From contig ADNK01001328.1 of assembly GCA_000320545.1 (NCBI GenBank), positions 1-64,000 on the forward strand: 64,000 bases of DNA, written 5' to 3'. The notes under the pieces are model-generated. The model saw nothing but the letters and a program-made list of their open reading frames with translations, was not told the DNA's origin and did no database searches. Within the stretch, counting starts at the first letter, position 1. Each line of letters starts with the position of its first letter. Shown here one piece after another: positions 25,254-37,656 of the stretch. The position numbers and the translations under genes were made by a program. This stretch comes from Bigelowiella natans CCMP2755 (taxonomy: Eukaryota; Cercozoa; Chlorarachniophyceae).

Positions 25254-27273
25254 TTTTTAGCTGTGTTCGTTTTGGAAGTTTCCAAGCTTTTAAATTCTTA
25301 AAAATGGCGGTGTATTTAAAAGCTCCTTAGATTTAAATGCCAAGGGATAGCAATATGTCCCACAGAGGAGGAGATAATAGGTAGAGCAGATAGGGTGAGG
25401 CTTGCAGATAGGGTTACGGGGATGGGTTCTGCTTACTTTGCTGAGATCCAGTCCAACAATTCAAGCTTGTTTTTCAATTAATATTGTAATTTCTTGTTGA
25501 CGTCAATAATAATCATAGGCAATTTTAGATTGTTACTCGAACGCGCGTCCAGATCCGTAAGCATCCAGCAAAAAAAGACTTAACACATACTCGCAACAAG
25601 TCCGAAGCTTGAAGAATTGGCTCTGACACAGGACGTTTGTTATGATAATGGAAGTTAAAACACTGAAATATGACAAATTACCCTCGATAAATTGAAATAA
25701 TATTCGAAATGCTGATAAGAGAGTGAAACAGTTTGGCTTCGTACACAAAAAAATAGAGTTAGATCCAAGAGAGTTTACGTATCTAATAAAAATTCAAAAT
25801 AAGTTTCACATTCCAAAACAACAAGAATTGTGAAAGCGCTCTAATATTTTCAACATAACATCCTAAATAAGGAAAAATCACTTTTAACCCAAACATACTC
25901 TATGTTTCTTGTCAAAATTAATTTGAGATAACGTCTGGAAAAAATATTTTTCATTCCTAGTTTTGCATGGGATTTTTTTTATGGAAGAGGCGTTAATTGT
26001 CCAAAAATGCACAACTTCCCAACTTGCAAGTAAGAGAAGAGATAGGAAAACCTCACGGTTACCTAAATAGATACCCGCGAGATTGACATTTAATTATTCG
26101 GCTCTTGTTCTATTTGTTCTTTCTTGAAGATTTCGCCTAAAGATCTTTGAATGAGCAAGTTGAGATGCAGCAAGATTGTCTTATCTCATCCCGGAAATAA
26201 ATTAAGGAATTTTTAGGTAGATGTTGGGGAGAGCTTTTCTCTCGTTAATATACTTGGTAATTATTTTGCTATATTTTCACTATAATTGATAACATTCAAA
26301 GCTAAACGACAACATAATGTTTGAAATTAATCATTATTAAAGTCTGATTTAAATTTAAAAAATGCTTATCCATGCTGATTTTTCATTGATTTTTGATCCG
26401 TTTCAAATTTTGGTATTTGCTTCATGAGATACAAATGCTGCGAACAATTTTTCCGTAATAATAATTATTATTATCATTATTATCATTATTATTATCACAT
26501 CAAAAAATATCGAATTTAGTCCCGTTTGCTCCAAATAAAGAATCCTCCAACCCTCTTTTTTAAAGAATACTGCGATATTTTAGTTTTCAGTATTTCAAAT
26601 AAAAAATGCTGCAATTATTATTATCTCGTTTTTAACCCTTGTAAACAAACTCCCAGAAAGTCAAATAACCCTTGTAAACAATGCAATGTAAACAAACTCC
26701 CAGAAAGTCAACTCCGAATCCGAATCTCTGGAATTCTCTCCTGGAGATTTCCTAGAGTTTCGAAATTTCCGAGAGTCGAAAGAAATTGATCTCGATAACT
26801 CACCTCTTTTTCGATGTGTTGAGGCTCTGCTTGTGAATGAATCCATTTTCCTCGTTGCAGCCCTGCGTGGCAGTGACAGCTGCTGCAGCCATGATGAAGT
26901 CCCTCATAACAATTCTGAACCGAAGTCGTGGTAAGAGGGATTGTGTTGAAGTAATGCCAGCAGTTCCAGGGGGGGGCGCATTACGAGCAGGCTGCGATCG
27001 TTGCATACACTCGAAGACGCGAAGAGGCAGGGTACATAGCAAAAGAATGTTTGGACCATTATCTCCTTTAATGAAACCGATGGATATTATCCATTTATAT
27101 TTTCCGTCTCGCCTAATAAAATAAGAATCGAATAGAGCGTCAATAGAAGGGCTAGCCAGTTGCGTCCACTGTTCATCCCCCAATAGTTTCTCATATTTTT
27201 GTATTGAGCGTCATCGGATTTCCACCCCCATCTTCATAATGATCAGCCTTGTCCTGAGCATGATCCAGAGGCC
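25254..27273. other. Divergent intergenic region, AT-rich
   Basis: Lies between the C2H2 gene (-) and PhyH-HEAT (+). It is AT-rich with an ATT/ATC run near 26460-26495 and an imperfect tandem duplication at about 26634-26712 built around GTAAACAAACTCCCAGAAAG. A frame at 26837-27124 could be a 5' exon of PhyH-HEAT, but I see no domain in it. Confidence 0.5.
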
Positions 27274-27999
27274 ATGGCTAAGGTCCCGCCCGCTATGTAT
27301 CTTGAGAAAAGAAAGGATGAGGTTCAAGCACCAATGATGAAACACCGCCTTAGCGACGAACAAATGGTCCAATTCCTAATGCACGGTATATACAACTTCA
27401 TTCTCCCTCGTTTCCATCCTTGATTCTACAATCTTTCCATTGCTCTTCCACGACTTTTTTATAAGAAATAGGAATAAGCACCCTCATCCTTATTCTGCTC
27501 GTAGGGTTCCTTGTGCTTCCTCCGGACCCCTCTCTCCCTGCCTCGCATCACAGGCGTATTTTCGAACACTGTAAGCGGTTGGAACTCCATAAACGTTCTA
27601 ATAACCCCGGCAACAACATACTGGTTAGATGAAATCCTTGTCTTTTTGCCTACTTTTCCCTCCTCGTCACATGCATCATTCATCGAATCTGGAGTCTGCT
27701 ACCTTGTTGACCTACCACTATGCTACCACTGCTACTTCCTATTTGTGTGGACTGCTATTGAATGCAGGCCTTAGTCCCCGGAATTCGTGAGATAATGGAG
27801 AGTGTGACTGTGGACGGTGCCCTGAGTAGTGTATTGGGTGATGGATATCGTGTTCATGGCCATCGATACTGCCATTCTACCCAGCCTGTAATACTTACTG
27901 CTGCTACCTCAGTTATTATATATTATACGTCATCGTCACTATCGTTGCTACCATCATCATCATTATCACCACCATCATCATCATCATTATCATCACCCG

Positions 28000-28038
<39 letters not shown>

Positions 28039-29836
28039 AGAAGTGAAACAAAAAAAAAAGACACTAGCATTGATCAAAACTCCAATATTCGATGTGAAGC
28101 AACCAGTGCTATCTATCATCTCATCTTTCATACTTTGCTCTATGGAATCAACAAGGGATCAGGAGACCAAGTATGGCACAAGGATGCCTATGCTTCCGGG
28201 TAGAAGAGTTACAACTGACTGCTTATCTGTTATCTCCTTCCATCCCTCTCTCTCTCTCTTTTTCTTTCTGTATTTTGTACTATCACTGCACACATATCAA
28301 ATAAATATACTCCATCCCTTCATCGCTCGGGCACATCCTTTGTGTATGCAAAATATACTATAATAATATATAACTTTATTCTCTCCACAGCTATCAACGA
28401 AGGCAGCACAGGCCGCGATGGGCTATGATCATGTACGTGGTGATGATGATGATGATGATGATGATGATAATAGCTAGTCTTGTGAATATTGCACCTATTT
28501 GAACGTATTTTATTCTCCACCTCCACCCTTTTAGCTTTTTCTACTCGTTATTTATCCCAGCTTCCTCCTCCTTTCCTTTTTCGTCGTCTTTCGCCATCCA
28601 AATACCCCCCCCCCACCCTCCCCTCCCTCCCTCCTTGCCCTTAAAAAAGGTATTACCCTCAAGAAGTGACTCTCGATATGGGTCCTACTGGAGTTATCGC
28701 TGGCAGCCAGTATGACGACACACCTGCTGATAATGATGCCTAACAACCACCTTCGTATGAACCAAAAACCTTCATGATGGTGTTCTTTTGAAAGCTAATT
28801 TAGCTTACCAAGTATTAGTGGATGGTTAGTTCGTATCTTCTTGTTTGTGAATCCTCTGTGCTATTTTGTTCAATAGCTATCTCGGCGTTTCTTCGCACCG
28901 CGACTTAATAGCAGCTGCTCGCATGACCAAAGCTCATTGTTCAAAGCAAGGAGGGTTGTCATTAGAGAAGGGGGGGGGGAATAGACGAATCTATCTAAAT
29001 TGCTGTTTTTGCGGTAGTTGATGATGTTAAAATTGTTGTTGATCTTTTACAATCCTCCTGTGATCTCATAAAGAAGAAGAAGAAGAAGAAGAAGAAGAAG
29101 AATACATGTAGTCCTCTATGAAACCAACCAACCAACCATCTTGATAAAGAGCTGATAATGCATGACTATTGGCATTATCGTACAGTGAAGGGGGAGTAGG
29201 ACCCGCTCCAGGGCCTCCTGAAGCCTTTGGCGAAAAAATGAGAGTCTGTGTGAAAGCGGTGGGAGAGCATATGTATAAAAGTGTGTGCGTGTGTGTATGT
29301 GTGCGTATGAATCAAAATTATTAACAACATTGCTTCTTGTCCGCATCTACTCCATATACTCGCAATATAAAACATAATGCCTTTGGAAATATCATAATAA
29401 ACAAGTATAAGCATTGCGGAAGTCGTTGTTATAGCCCCTCCACCTCCTCCTACTCCTCCTCCTTGTGTCAGGGCTCATGTATCTTGATTCATTTTGATAT
29501 TTGGCATCGTGGAACACGAAATATATCCAAAGATAAGGTTTCACTACCACCACAACCACAATAGTATGATTAGTGCTTTCATTCAATACTTTGGTAGTAG
29601 TATCAGCACTACTAATAATGCTACTTCTACTTCTACTCTCGTAAAGCAGCTTGCCAACAAAATGGCATTGCAACTGACTCGATGTAGACTTATTACTAAC
29701 ACCAAAGTAGAAGTTGGAGTAGTAGTTGTACTAGTTACTCGTACTAATAGCAGTAATGGTCATCGTCAGCAAAATCTCACCAATCAGTTTATACCAGTAC
29801 CGAAGTACTTATAAAAGAGTAAACAAACACATTGCC

Positions 29837-29875
<39 letters not shown>

Positions 29876-30586
29876 CGATGAGGACTATCTATGCTTAGCT
29901 GCGGTACATGTTCAAGATGCAAGCTGTGAGAATGAACGAACCGCTACCGGACAATCCATCATGGTGATGTTCAGAGTGCCGAGAGGGGGAGGGGGGGGGA
30001 ATGAAGGGAGGAGGGAATGGAGGCAGGCAGGTGAGAAGAATCGACCACACAATACACACACACACACACACACACACATAACGCACACACATCACACTAA
30101 ATATTTCAGGAATAGCAACTCCTCGTCGCTATCGAAGCTCTGCGTCATTAAGCAGCAGCATCAGCTACAACAACCACAACAACAACAAAAGGCTTCTCTA
30201 CCACGTATTCCTAAGATGGATCCCGTGTGGGAAGCGATGTGGTCTTATCTCAACCAAAAGCAAAGCCAGAGTAGTGGCAGCATGGATGATGATGATGCAG
30301 AGACAATTGCTGGTGCTGCGAAGATGGGGGGTGAGAATGAGCAAGACTGCAAAGCCAATCGAGGGCCTTATGGCGATGCTCTAGATCATCGTCACTTTTG
30401 TCAACTCAAACGTGATTTGTATGAAAGCCTCTACGTTGATAGGTAGTAGGCACTAGATTGGTAGTTGAAGCCCATTATTTGGTGCAGAGTCGCAAGATAT
30501 TGCTGCTATACTAAATTACCATCCCCACGTTGCTGTTGGTTGTTGAAGTTTCTTCAAAAAACGGATCACTTTTCCTTCTCTCTTTC

Positions 30587-30638
<52 letters not shown>

Positions 30639-31650
30639 ACGAGGCATCCTTGCCGTGGAACACACGAATGTGTCGGTGTAGTTGCAAAAGGATCCCCGAA
30701 ATCACACACTACGGCACACCATCTTGAAGGAATAGTCTCCAAAGAGGTGATACATTTACTACTGCTACTACATATTTTAGAGTCCTCGTTTTTCCATAGA
30801 TAGAGCTGGGAGAAGAGGAGATACAGTAGTGTCAAGATCGTCAACATTAGGTGAACAGTTGATGCTGAATAACCTACTTCTTTTCTCTTTCTTAATCGAC
30901 GTCACACCTCGTAGATTCGTGCGATGAACGCTGCATATATCCTTGCAAGAAGCTACGGAAATCGAGGTGCTTCGACTCTGATGTCTGCTGCTCTCTCTCC
31001 TGATCAAGCCCACTGCAGGGCTGCAGGTGCAATATAATATAATAATATTATATATGTGTATAATAGCATGAATAATATTTTGTGATATCTCATTGAATCA
31101 ATACCGCCGTTCTATTCTTTTCATTTCTGTTAAATATGTGTATGTGTGTGTGGGTGTGGGTGTGTTCCTACGATGATTTTATTCGTTCATTTCCTAGCTG
31201 CTGCTTCTCGAAGGTCTGCTGTTGCTCTCGCGTCACTGCACAGTCAGCAAGATACCGTCTTGGAGCTCGGCCTCATTACACGACTAGCAAAGGCGATTTG
31301 TGGGGAGGGCCAGTCTCTAGGGATTTCAACACGGGCAAAAGATCATCATAATCAGCATCAAGAAGCATCATCAGCTCCTCCCTCTTCATCATCGCCCTGT
31401 GTTCAAACCACCTCAGTAGCTGGGGCACGTGAAACAGCGTGTTTCATTGCAGGTGAGTGGGCTTCGATCTATGCATCGCTGCTAAGATCATCATCATCAT
31501 CATCATTATCGGCAAGGAAGAGTACAAACGATGATCATCAAGGAAAGGAGAAGCCAACAGAGGGAGAGCAGGACGAGAAGAATCGTCGTCGTCTAGTAGA
31601 TGATGTAAGATTTAATAAACGTCAAATGAAACTTGTGTGTATGTGTGTAT

Positions 31651-31691
<41 letters not shown>

Positions 31692-32711
31692 ATGTACGCG
31701 TATCCTTTATTCATAAATACTGACAATTGAGCCTCGTTCCTGAGGATGGATGTGAGAGTTTCCTGTCTATCTCGAATATCTTACATATACTACATATTAT
31801 TCATAATATTATATATATTTGTCTGCGAGTGTGATTTCAATCTTAAATCGATGATATGTGTTAATGTAGATAATCGGTGCTCTGGCATCTGCATTGAGCA
31901 AGCGTGATGAGTGCAGCCTGGTTCGGATTGCAGCAGCAGAGGCCTTGGGATCCATTGGAAATATGCTGGCTATATCATTCTGCAGGTCCAGCTGTAGGAG
32001 CCATAAGGAAGAACAGAAGGAACATAAGGAGTGTGCGCTGCCAGACAACAACGATAGCTACTCATCCGACTTAGCTGCAAAACTAATTATCCGAAGAATA
32101 GAAAGATGTCTGGGTGACGTGATTCGTACAGAGATGGTGAACGAGTCACCTCCTCCCCCTCTTCCTCCTTCCTCTTCTTCTTCTTCCTCTTCATCATCTT
32201 CAGCAGGAGGAGGGACAATGTGCCCGCAGCTTCTTCAGTTTGCAGTAGGGTCTCTTGCGAGGTATTAATAATAATAAGATGCTATGAGTTGCTGGGTTTT
32301 CATTTACATGAATAAAAAGGGGAAAGAAGACAAGGAAAAGGAAAATTGAGATGTCCCGAGAAGTAGGAGGAAGAATAATATATGCAATCATCTTCTTCAC
32401 TCTTGTGATCTCTCCCCTTCCTCTCCCCCCCTGTGTACTGCGTCATGTTCTGTTTTATGTACAAGACATTCCCGGCTGTAAATCGTCAGCCCCCTCAATA
32501 GATGACACTACTAATACTTTGTTTGTTTATGCACAAGGCTCGGTAAGCAGGCTATCGGTTCCGTGGAGTTACTAGCTGCAGTTGCTGCGACATCGTCCGA
32601 TCGATACGCACGCAATACTGCTCTAGAAGCGCTCAAACGACTTGGAGAAACAGAGAGACTTGTACGATCATGCACATGCGATTATTATTACTATTCTATA
32701 ATCTCTCTCTC

Positions 32712-32776
<65 letters not shown>

Positions 32777-32800
32777 ATACAAACAAATTTATTCATCAAA

Positions 32801-32831
<31 letters not shown>

Positions 32832-32994
32832 GCTTCCCCAAGTTGTTTGTGTGTGTGTGTGTGTGTGGTGTATGGGAGCAGCAATCATGTTTGTAAAGCA
32901 AACCATCATGAAGAATTTCGTACTACTTGTGTAGGCATCTCAATTGATGTGGGAAAGATTTTGCCCTCTCACGGCAGTGGACAATGCTTATTGA
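27274..32994 (+). CDS. Phytanoyl-CoA dioxygenase-family oxygenase fused to HEAT repeats
   Basis: Fe(II)/2-oxoglutarate-dependent oxygenase with a C-terminal helical-repeat scaffold. Resolved exons are 27274-27385, 27505-27623, 27768-27887, 28156-28199, 28391-28432, 28650-28709 and from 28877. PhyH features in order: LSDEQMVQFLMHGFLVLPPD; ALVPGIREIMES; GDQVWHKDAYASG with the HxD iron ligands; HRPRWAMIMYYP; LDMGPTGVIAGS; and an exon near 29468-29540 with FDIWHRGTRNIS, giving the distal His. Later exons (about 30110-32660) encode a WEAMWSYL linker and HEAT-like units (NAAYILARSYGNRGASTLM; VRIAAAEALGSIGNML; RNTALEALKRLGE). The last exon, 32935-32994, ends ERFCPLTAVDNAY-stop. Substrate is unknown. 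Introns hold CA, GT, CT and AT runs. Splicing at 28.9-30.1 kb is uncertain. Confidence 0.82.
32714..32856. repeat. Compound microsatellite (CA, AT, GT, CT, GT) in the last PhyH-HEAT intron
   Basis: Successive runs of CA, AT and GT (32714-32776), CT (about 32809-32831) and GT (about 32850-32866) fill most of the intron before the final 60-nt exon. Confidence 0.85.
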
Positions 32995-33199
32995 ATACAG
33001 CAGTACGACGAGCAAAATAGATTATTGTAAGAGATAATAAAAGGCCATGAGTCCTATTATCGTATCTAGAATCATCGAGATGCTGCCGTCCTGTCCCGTT
33101 GATGTCACCAATATGTTTATGCTTATATGCTATATGCTATATATGATGATTGGATATGCAAGTCTCGAGCCAACACGTAATGATAGACATGTAATATGT

Positions 33200-33238
<39 letters not shown>

Positions 33239-33960
33239 TATTGCTGTGTCTATTATCGTACTCGGAGGCAAGCTACAGTGCCCATGCCCCGGCTAGCGTT
33301 CATAGCCCAGATTTATACAGCAGCTATCTAGCTATATTAACAAAGATAAGGCGTACGAATGGAGTGTAGAATGGAGCGTGCAATTCGTTGTGCAAGTGCA
33401 ATGCTACGTTAGTGGCATTGCTTTCAATGCCACGTTTTATCTACAAACGCAATGCAGTGCAAGTCTTGTTGGCTATTCGTGCGTGCGCATATATGGACCT
33501 CAGCCGTACTGCTAATGGGATGTTCGTACTAAAGCCGTCAGGTACAGACAACATTGCACTGCAGTAGAGAGCATACTACGCACGTAGAACTGCCATAACT
33601 CACGTAGCCTAGTACCTCATCTCACACCTGCTAATTCAATGCTAGCCCGATGACGCAGCGTCCCCGATGTGGACGAAGCAAGACTAATGGCCTTGTACAC
33701 GCTGTAGATTGTGTCTATTATAGCGCGCTGGCAGTTTATTATTAGATCGAGATGAAACGGGGGAAGCTTTTAAGTTCACACTCAAACCATGCAAAGTGTC
33801 TAGAGTGTGATTATAGAGGACGCAAACTTTCTATCTCATACAATATCAGCAAATAATATGCTCTTGGATCGTGAATAAGTCCACTTGCGCGCTGCACGTA
33901 CATAGCTTAAGAATCTAATTGTTGTATTCAAAATGAAACTTTCCACGATAGATACATGGA
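32995..33960. other. Convergent intergenic region with hairpin element and TGCA-rich island
   Basis: Lies between the 3' ends of PhyH-HEAT (+) and THOC6 (-). It contains the second hairpin element (33183-33253). From about 33260 to 33760 there is sequence free of microsatellites and rich in short palindromes such as TGCA and GCGC. An isolated GTGTCTATTATAG at about 33710 resembles one hairpin end. Confidence 0.7.
33183..33253. repeat. Short hairpin element with terminal inverted repeats (copy 2)
   Basis: Left end ATAGACATGTAATATG pairs with the right end, whose complement reads ATAGACACAGCAATATG. The core is an AT run. Same end sequences as the element at 22890. Confidence 0.65.
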
Positions 33961-35226
33961 TTAGAAAGTCCATGAATTTGACGCCACGCTCTTGGTAAGA
34001 TACAGATCGATCGAGTTCAAGCCAGTCGCTACAAATTGCTGCTTCGATGAGCTACTTGTCTTGTTCGCAGCAGCCAATGAGAATACTGACTTGGACTTGC
34101 AGCCAACTTTACCTATCATTTCCCCGGACATGCTCCAGTGGAACACAAAGCTTTCGTTCCCTGTCAAGAAATCATAAAAAAATAACAGCATAAAAAGGGG
34201 TGATTCCAATCAATTTTAAATGCACCCTACCCAGGCGTTCATGCCCCCCTCCCCTCATTCTCCGTCTGGTTTTTTTCTATTAACTATTTCCCCCTCCTCT
34301 CTCTTATTTACACCCCCTCCTCCCCCCCTTCACCACAACCAACCTGCAGAGACGACTGTGTCATTGTAGAACATAACGGCCTGTGGTGTGCCTGCTGTGG
34401 GCATGGTGCAAGTAACCCTCCTCGATCCTATATGCCATAGTGCGACGAAGGAGTCTCCGCCACCGCTCGCCATCCAGTTACCACTAAGATCACTTGCAAG
34501 GCATCCAATCCATGCCGCCCTTTTGGTATCTCCTCCTCCTCCTCCTCCTCCTCCCCCTCCTTTACTAGATACGCCGCTATGATTATTTTTTACCATCTCC
34601 TTCCCGGTAAGAGGGTTTAAAACGAAGGCCTCTTTATGGGTCCGCACGTCCCAACCTCTGACAGTGCCATCTTCAGAACCAGAGCATAGCAGCGATGATC
34701 CCGCTGATGCTGGGGCTGTTGTCACGCAATAAACAGTGTCTTCATGGCCTGATAGCGTGCAAACGCATTTCTGCGTAGATAGGTCCCACCCGTAGACATT
34801 ACCGTCTCCACTGGCTGCGTACATTGTTCCGTCTCTTGTACTTACAAGGCCATTCGTTTCTGCAACCGGACTAGTGAATTGTCGAGTGCCCTTTTTCTGC
34901 GGGTTCCTGAGAATGCATAAGGGCTTGTGGGGGGATGGTGATGACGACGAGTTCCCACCCTGAATGACTGCCTTCAGGTTCCAAAGGCGAATCTCCTCGT
35001 CTCCTCCAGTAGCCAAGAGCTCTGGCTTTCCCTTCTCATCAGGAAAGCTAATGGCATATATGGGTCCTCCTGGATGTGCCCCTTTAATTCTGTAGCCTGA
35101 CTGAGAGTTCGCGGCCTTTTGCGCCTTGTGAGTTGGCCAGACGGCAATGTCTCCTTCGGTGTTGCCACACACCAAAGCTCCAGAAGGGCCAAACGCTGAC
35201 GAAAGTACTCCTCCTGAGCCACTCAT
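33961..35226 (-). CDS. THOC6: THO complex subunit 6 (WD40)
   Basis: WD40 subunit of the THO/TREX complex, which couples transcription to mRNA export. Two exons, 34344-35226 and 33961-34160, join in phase to 360 residues. The start is fixed by an in-frame TGA directly upstream. WD-type blades include GNTEGDIAVW, GGDEEIRLWNLK, ASGDGNVYGWDL, LSGHEDTVYCV and GSEDGTVRGWDVRTHKE. The THOC6-typical run WIGCLASDLSGNWMASGGG, LWHIGSRR and PQAVMFYNDTVVSAG follows. The second exon completes the propeller. A Gly-rich loop is encoded by a CTC repeat (34531-34560). Divergent from SMN, 450 bp away; both act in nuclear RNA processing. Confidence 0.85.
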
Positions 35227-35679
35227 CGGTCAACTTCGAGCTTCACTGCCTACACAAATACGAGCTATGTATCTTTCCGTGAAAGGGAAGGGGGGACGCT
35301 GTTGTTGTTGTTGTTGTTGTTGTTGTGGTTGTTGTGGTTGTTGTTGTAGGTATACTTCGTCCTTCCGAATATTATGTGAAATTTTCTACCTCAAAATATC
35401 AGTCTTTTCCTACTCCAGGTTCGTACAGATTCACGAGCAGTTGATGATGAGTGGATAATCCGACCTCGAACCACCAGCGAAATATATCGGATAATGTGCG
35501 AAAACGGCGTGATAAAAGAAATGGAATACATTTTTGTAGAGGAAGTTTCCCGTAAAAAAAACATAGATGTTGTTATAAAGTAATATAACAAGAACAACAA
35601 CGGCCGAACGAGTAGTACAAGGAGGAGGAGGAGGACCTCATCATTATTTCTCACACCACGAGCAAGCAGCTGCGGTGAT
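35227..35679. other. Divergent region between THOC6 and SMN
   Basis: Contains a GTT/TTG run at about 35300-35347. A frame at about 35418-35580 (RTTSEIYRIMCENGVIKEME) follows an acceptor-like CAG but ends in a stop, and I do not assign it. Probably holds both promoters. Confidence 0.45.
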
Positions 35680-36295
35680 ATGGCGGAGGAGGACCACAAT
35701 GGCAACGTCGTCTACCGATCTCACGAGTCCCAAAGCGTGGCGGACAGCAACCTCCTCGCTCTGGTTGGTACGAGTGACGATTTCTGAACACATCTTCCCT
35801 GAAACCTTCTTTCCTCTGTGGATACCTCCTCATAATTAGGATAGCGATGCATGGGACGATACGTCCTTGATCGAAGCCTGGGAATCGCAAGTTGAAGACT
35901 ATATAAAGGTTCGTTCTTGAGTTGCTAAATACCCCCCATCGGGAGCTCAATTTAATCAGACAATGTGCAAACTCACGATTTTTTCCCTTACTGTGTGCGG
36001 AAAGACACGAGGAGGGCGCCTGGAAACAGCGAGGGCAAATACAAAAAAGAAAAAGAAGCAGCAAAAAAAGAAGAAGAATGCACACGACAAGCAGAAAGCT
36101 AAAAGCCCATATCTTCCCGCCTCGTCAACAAAAGAGGGTAGGGGGGCCGTAATCGTGGAGCAGCAGAAAAAGAAGAAGCCGTATGAATATGAGGACAACA
36201 GCTCTCTCCACCCCAGGCCGAAAACCAAGTCCGGTGATGACCAAAGGGAAAGGGAAGGAGAGCCTCCTAATCGGTATGAGAGTGCACTTTGCGGC

Positions 36296-36328
<33 letters not shown>

Positions 36329-37656
36329 AATGATGTAGTGACCCCTACCTCCTTGGCAATATCGTTGTGATCATGGTGCTTATTCAAACAGCAAACTCAA
36401 CTTCCAGTCTGCAGCCGCAGCTCCAGCTGCTGCAGCTGCTGCTGCTGCATATGGATACTACCAAGAAGCTTCCTCGAAGAAGAATGCTAGGCAGGAGGCT
36501 CAAGCTGCTGCTACTGCCTCTGCCACGAACGAGTATATATGCATGGTCCGTACCTACCAACACATCTAAATTTAAGCTTCTATCCAGTGATAAATATGTA
36601 ACCCTTCTTCGTTGTTTCTACGTGATGTATTTCAACGACCGCAGATGGAGTTTATAGCGTCCTCGGCTACAGAGCTCAATGTTAGGAAAGGAACAAGGGT
36701 GTATATACGATCCTTGCAGAACGGTTGGGGCTATGCGTCTCTCTTGTCGTCCTCAGGTGAAACCGGTTGGGTCGATATGAGGTGCTTTCAACCTGCGACT
36801 TCTGCTGCCACGCTTGATGGTGGGACACAGTTTCCTCCGAATCATCATGAATTCATCAATCCCCCCGCAGTTGGATTCGATGGGATGAGGAGCAGAGATT
36901 CAAAGAGAGCGGCGGCAAGAGCACAACCACCACCATCATCACCACCACCACTATCCAGGTAGTTTCAAAACTCAGCGTCCAAAGCTGGTACTTTCTTTAC
37001 ATACGGCAGCAGCCGTAGCAGAATAAATACACGCACGCACACCACACACACACAAACACCCATAGAGAGAGGGGGGGGGGGAGAGAGAGAGAGAGAGAGA
37101 GGCGTACACACACATTTCGCCACGCACCACAGCCACCAAGTGCCCTCCGCCGGAATCGGATATAGAGGAGGAGGAAGAGCAGGGAAAAGTTGGGAGCGGA
37201 AAATAGCCGCATCATCATCATCGTCATATCCGGGCAGTTATTATCCTGGCAGCCCACCACCAACATCATCATCCTCGCAGCACCAAGCTTCCCGCCAGGG
37301 ATATCCCTATCCCGCACCTCCACCCCCACCCCCATCCCATCATCAACCTTATTATTCCTTTTATCCTGGTGGGCAACACTATGGATCGCACTATTATTCG
37401 GGTCACGAATCTCAGCCATCAATGCAGCAGTCGCCACCGCATGGCGCACAGCCTCCGATGACTGCGGGGCTGCAGGATGAGGCTCTCGCAAAGCTTCTCG
37501 TCGCATGGTAAGATGATAATTGTCACAGTGTTTATTGTCATCGAAAGAAATCTGAGGACATAGTCGAGCCTGAACCAATACATGCAACTTAGGTACTACA
37601 GTGGGTACCATACTGGCCGCTACAAAGCTATGAAAGAAATTTACGGCTGGCCGTGA
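35680..37656 (+). CDS. SMN: Survival motor neuron (SMN) homologue with an SH3 domain
   Basis: Core of the complex that loads Sm rings onto spliceosomal snRNAs. Seven exons, with compatible phases at every junction: 35680-35763, 35840-35908, 36005-36273, 36392-36545, 36645-36958, 37133-37507 and 37593-37656, giving 442 residues. The N-terminus has the Gemin2-binding helix (SDAWDDTSLIEAW; human SMN has DSDIWDDTALIKAY). A Lys-rich segment follows. The C-terminus has a Pro/Tyr-rich stretch and the YG box (LLVAWYYSGYHTGRY). Where Tudor is expected, the sequence instead reads as SH3: EYICMMEFIASSATELNVRK, then NGWGYASLL and ETGWVDMRCF. This domain spans the exon 4/5 junction, which supports the splice. 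An Ala-rich run precedes it. The first donor is uncertain. Confidence 0.85.

Noticed and set aside
36612-36962. Reading the SMN central domain as Tudor
   Set aside because: The ASSATELNVRKG, NGWG and GETGWV pattern follows the SH3 consensus and lacks the Tudor spacing; kept as SH3, subject to a profile search.
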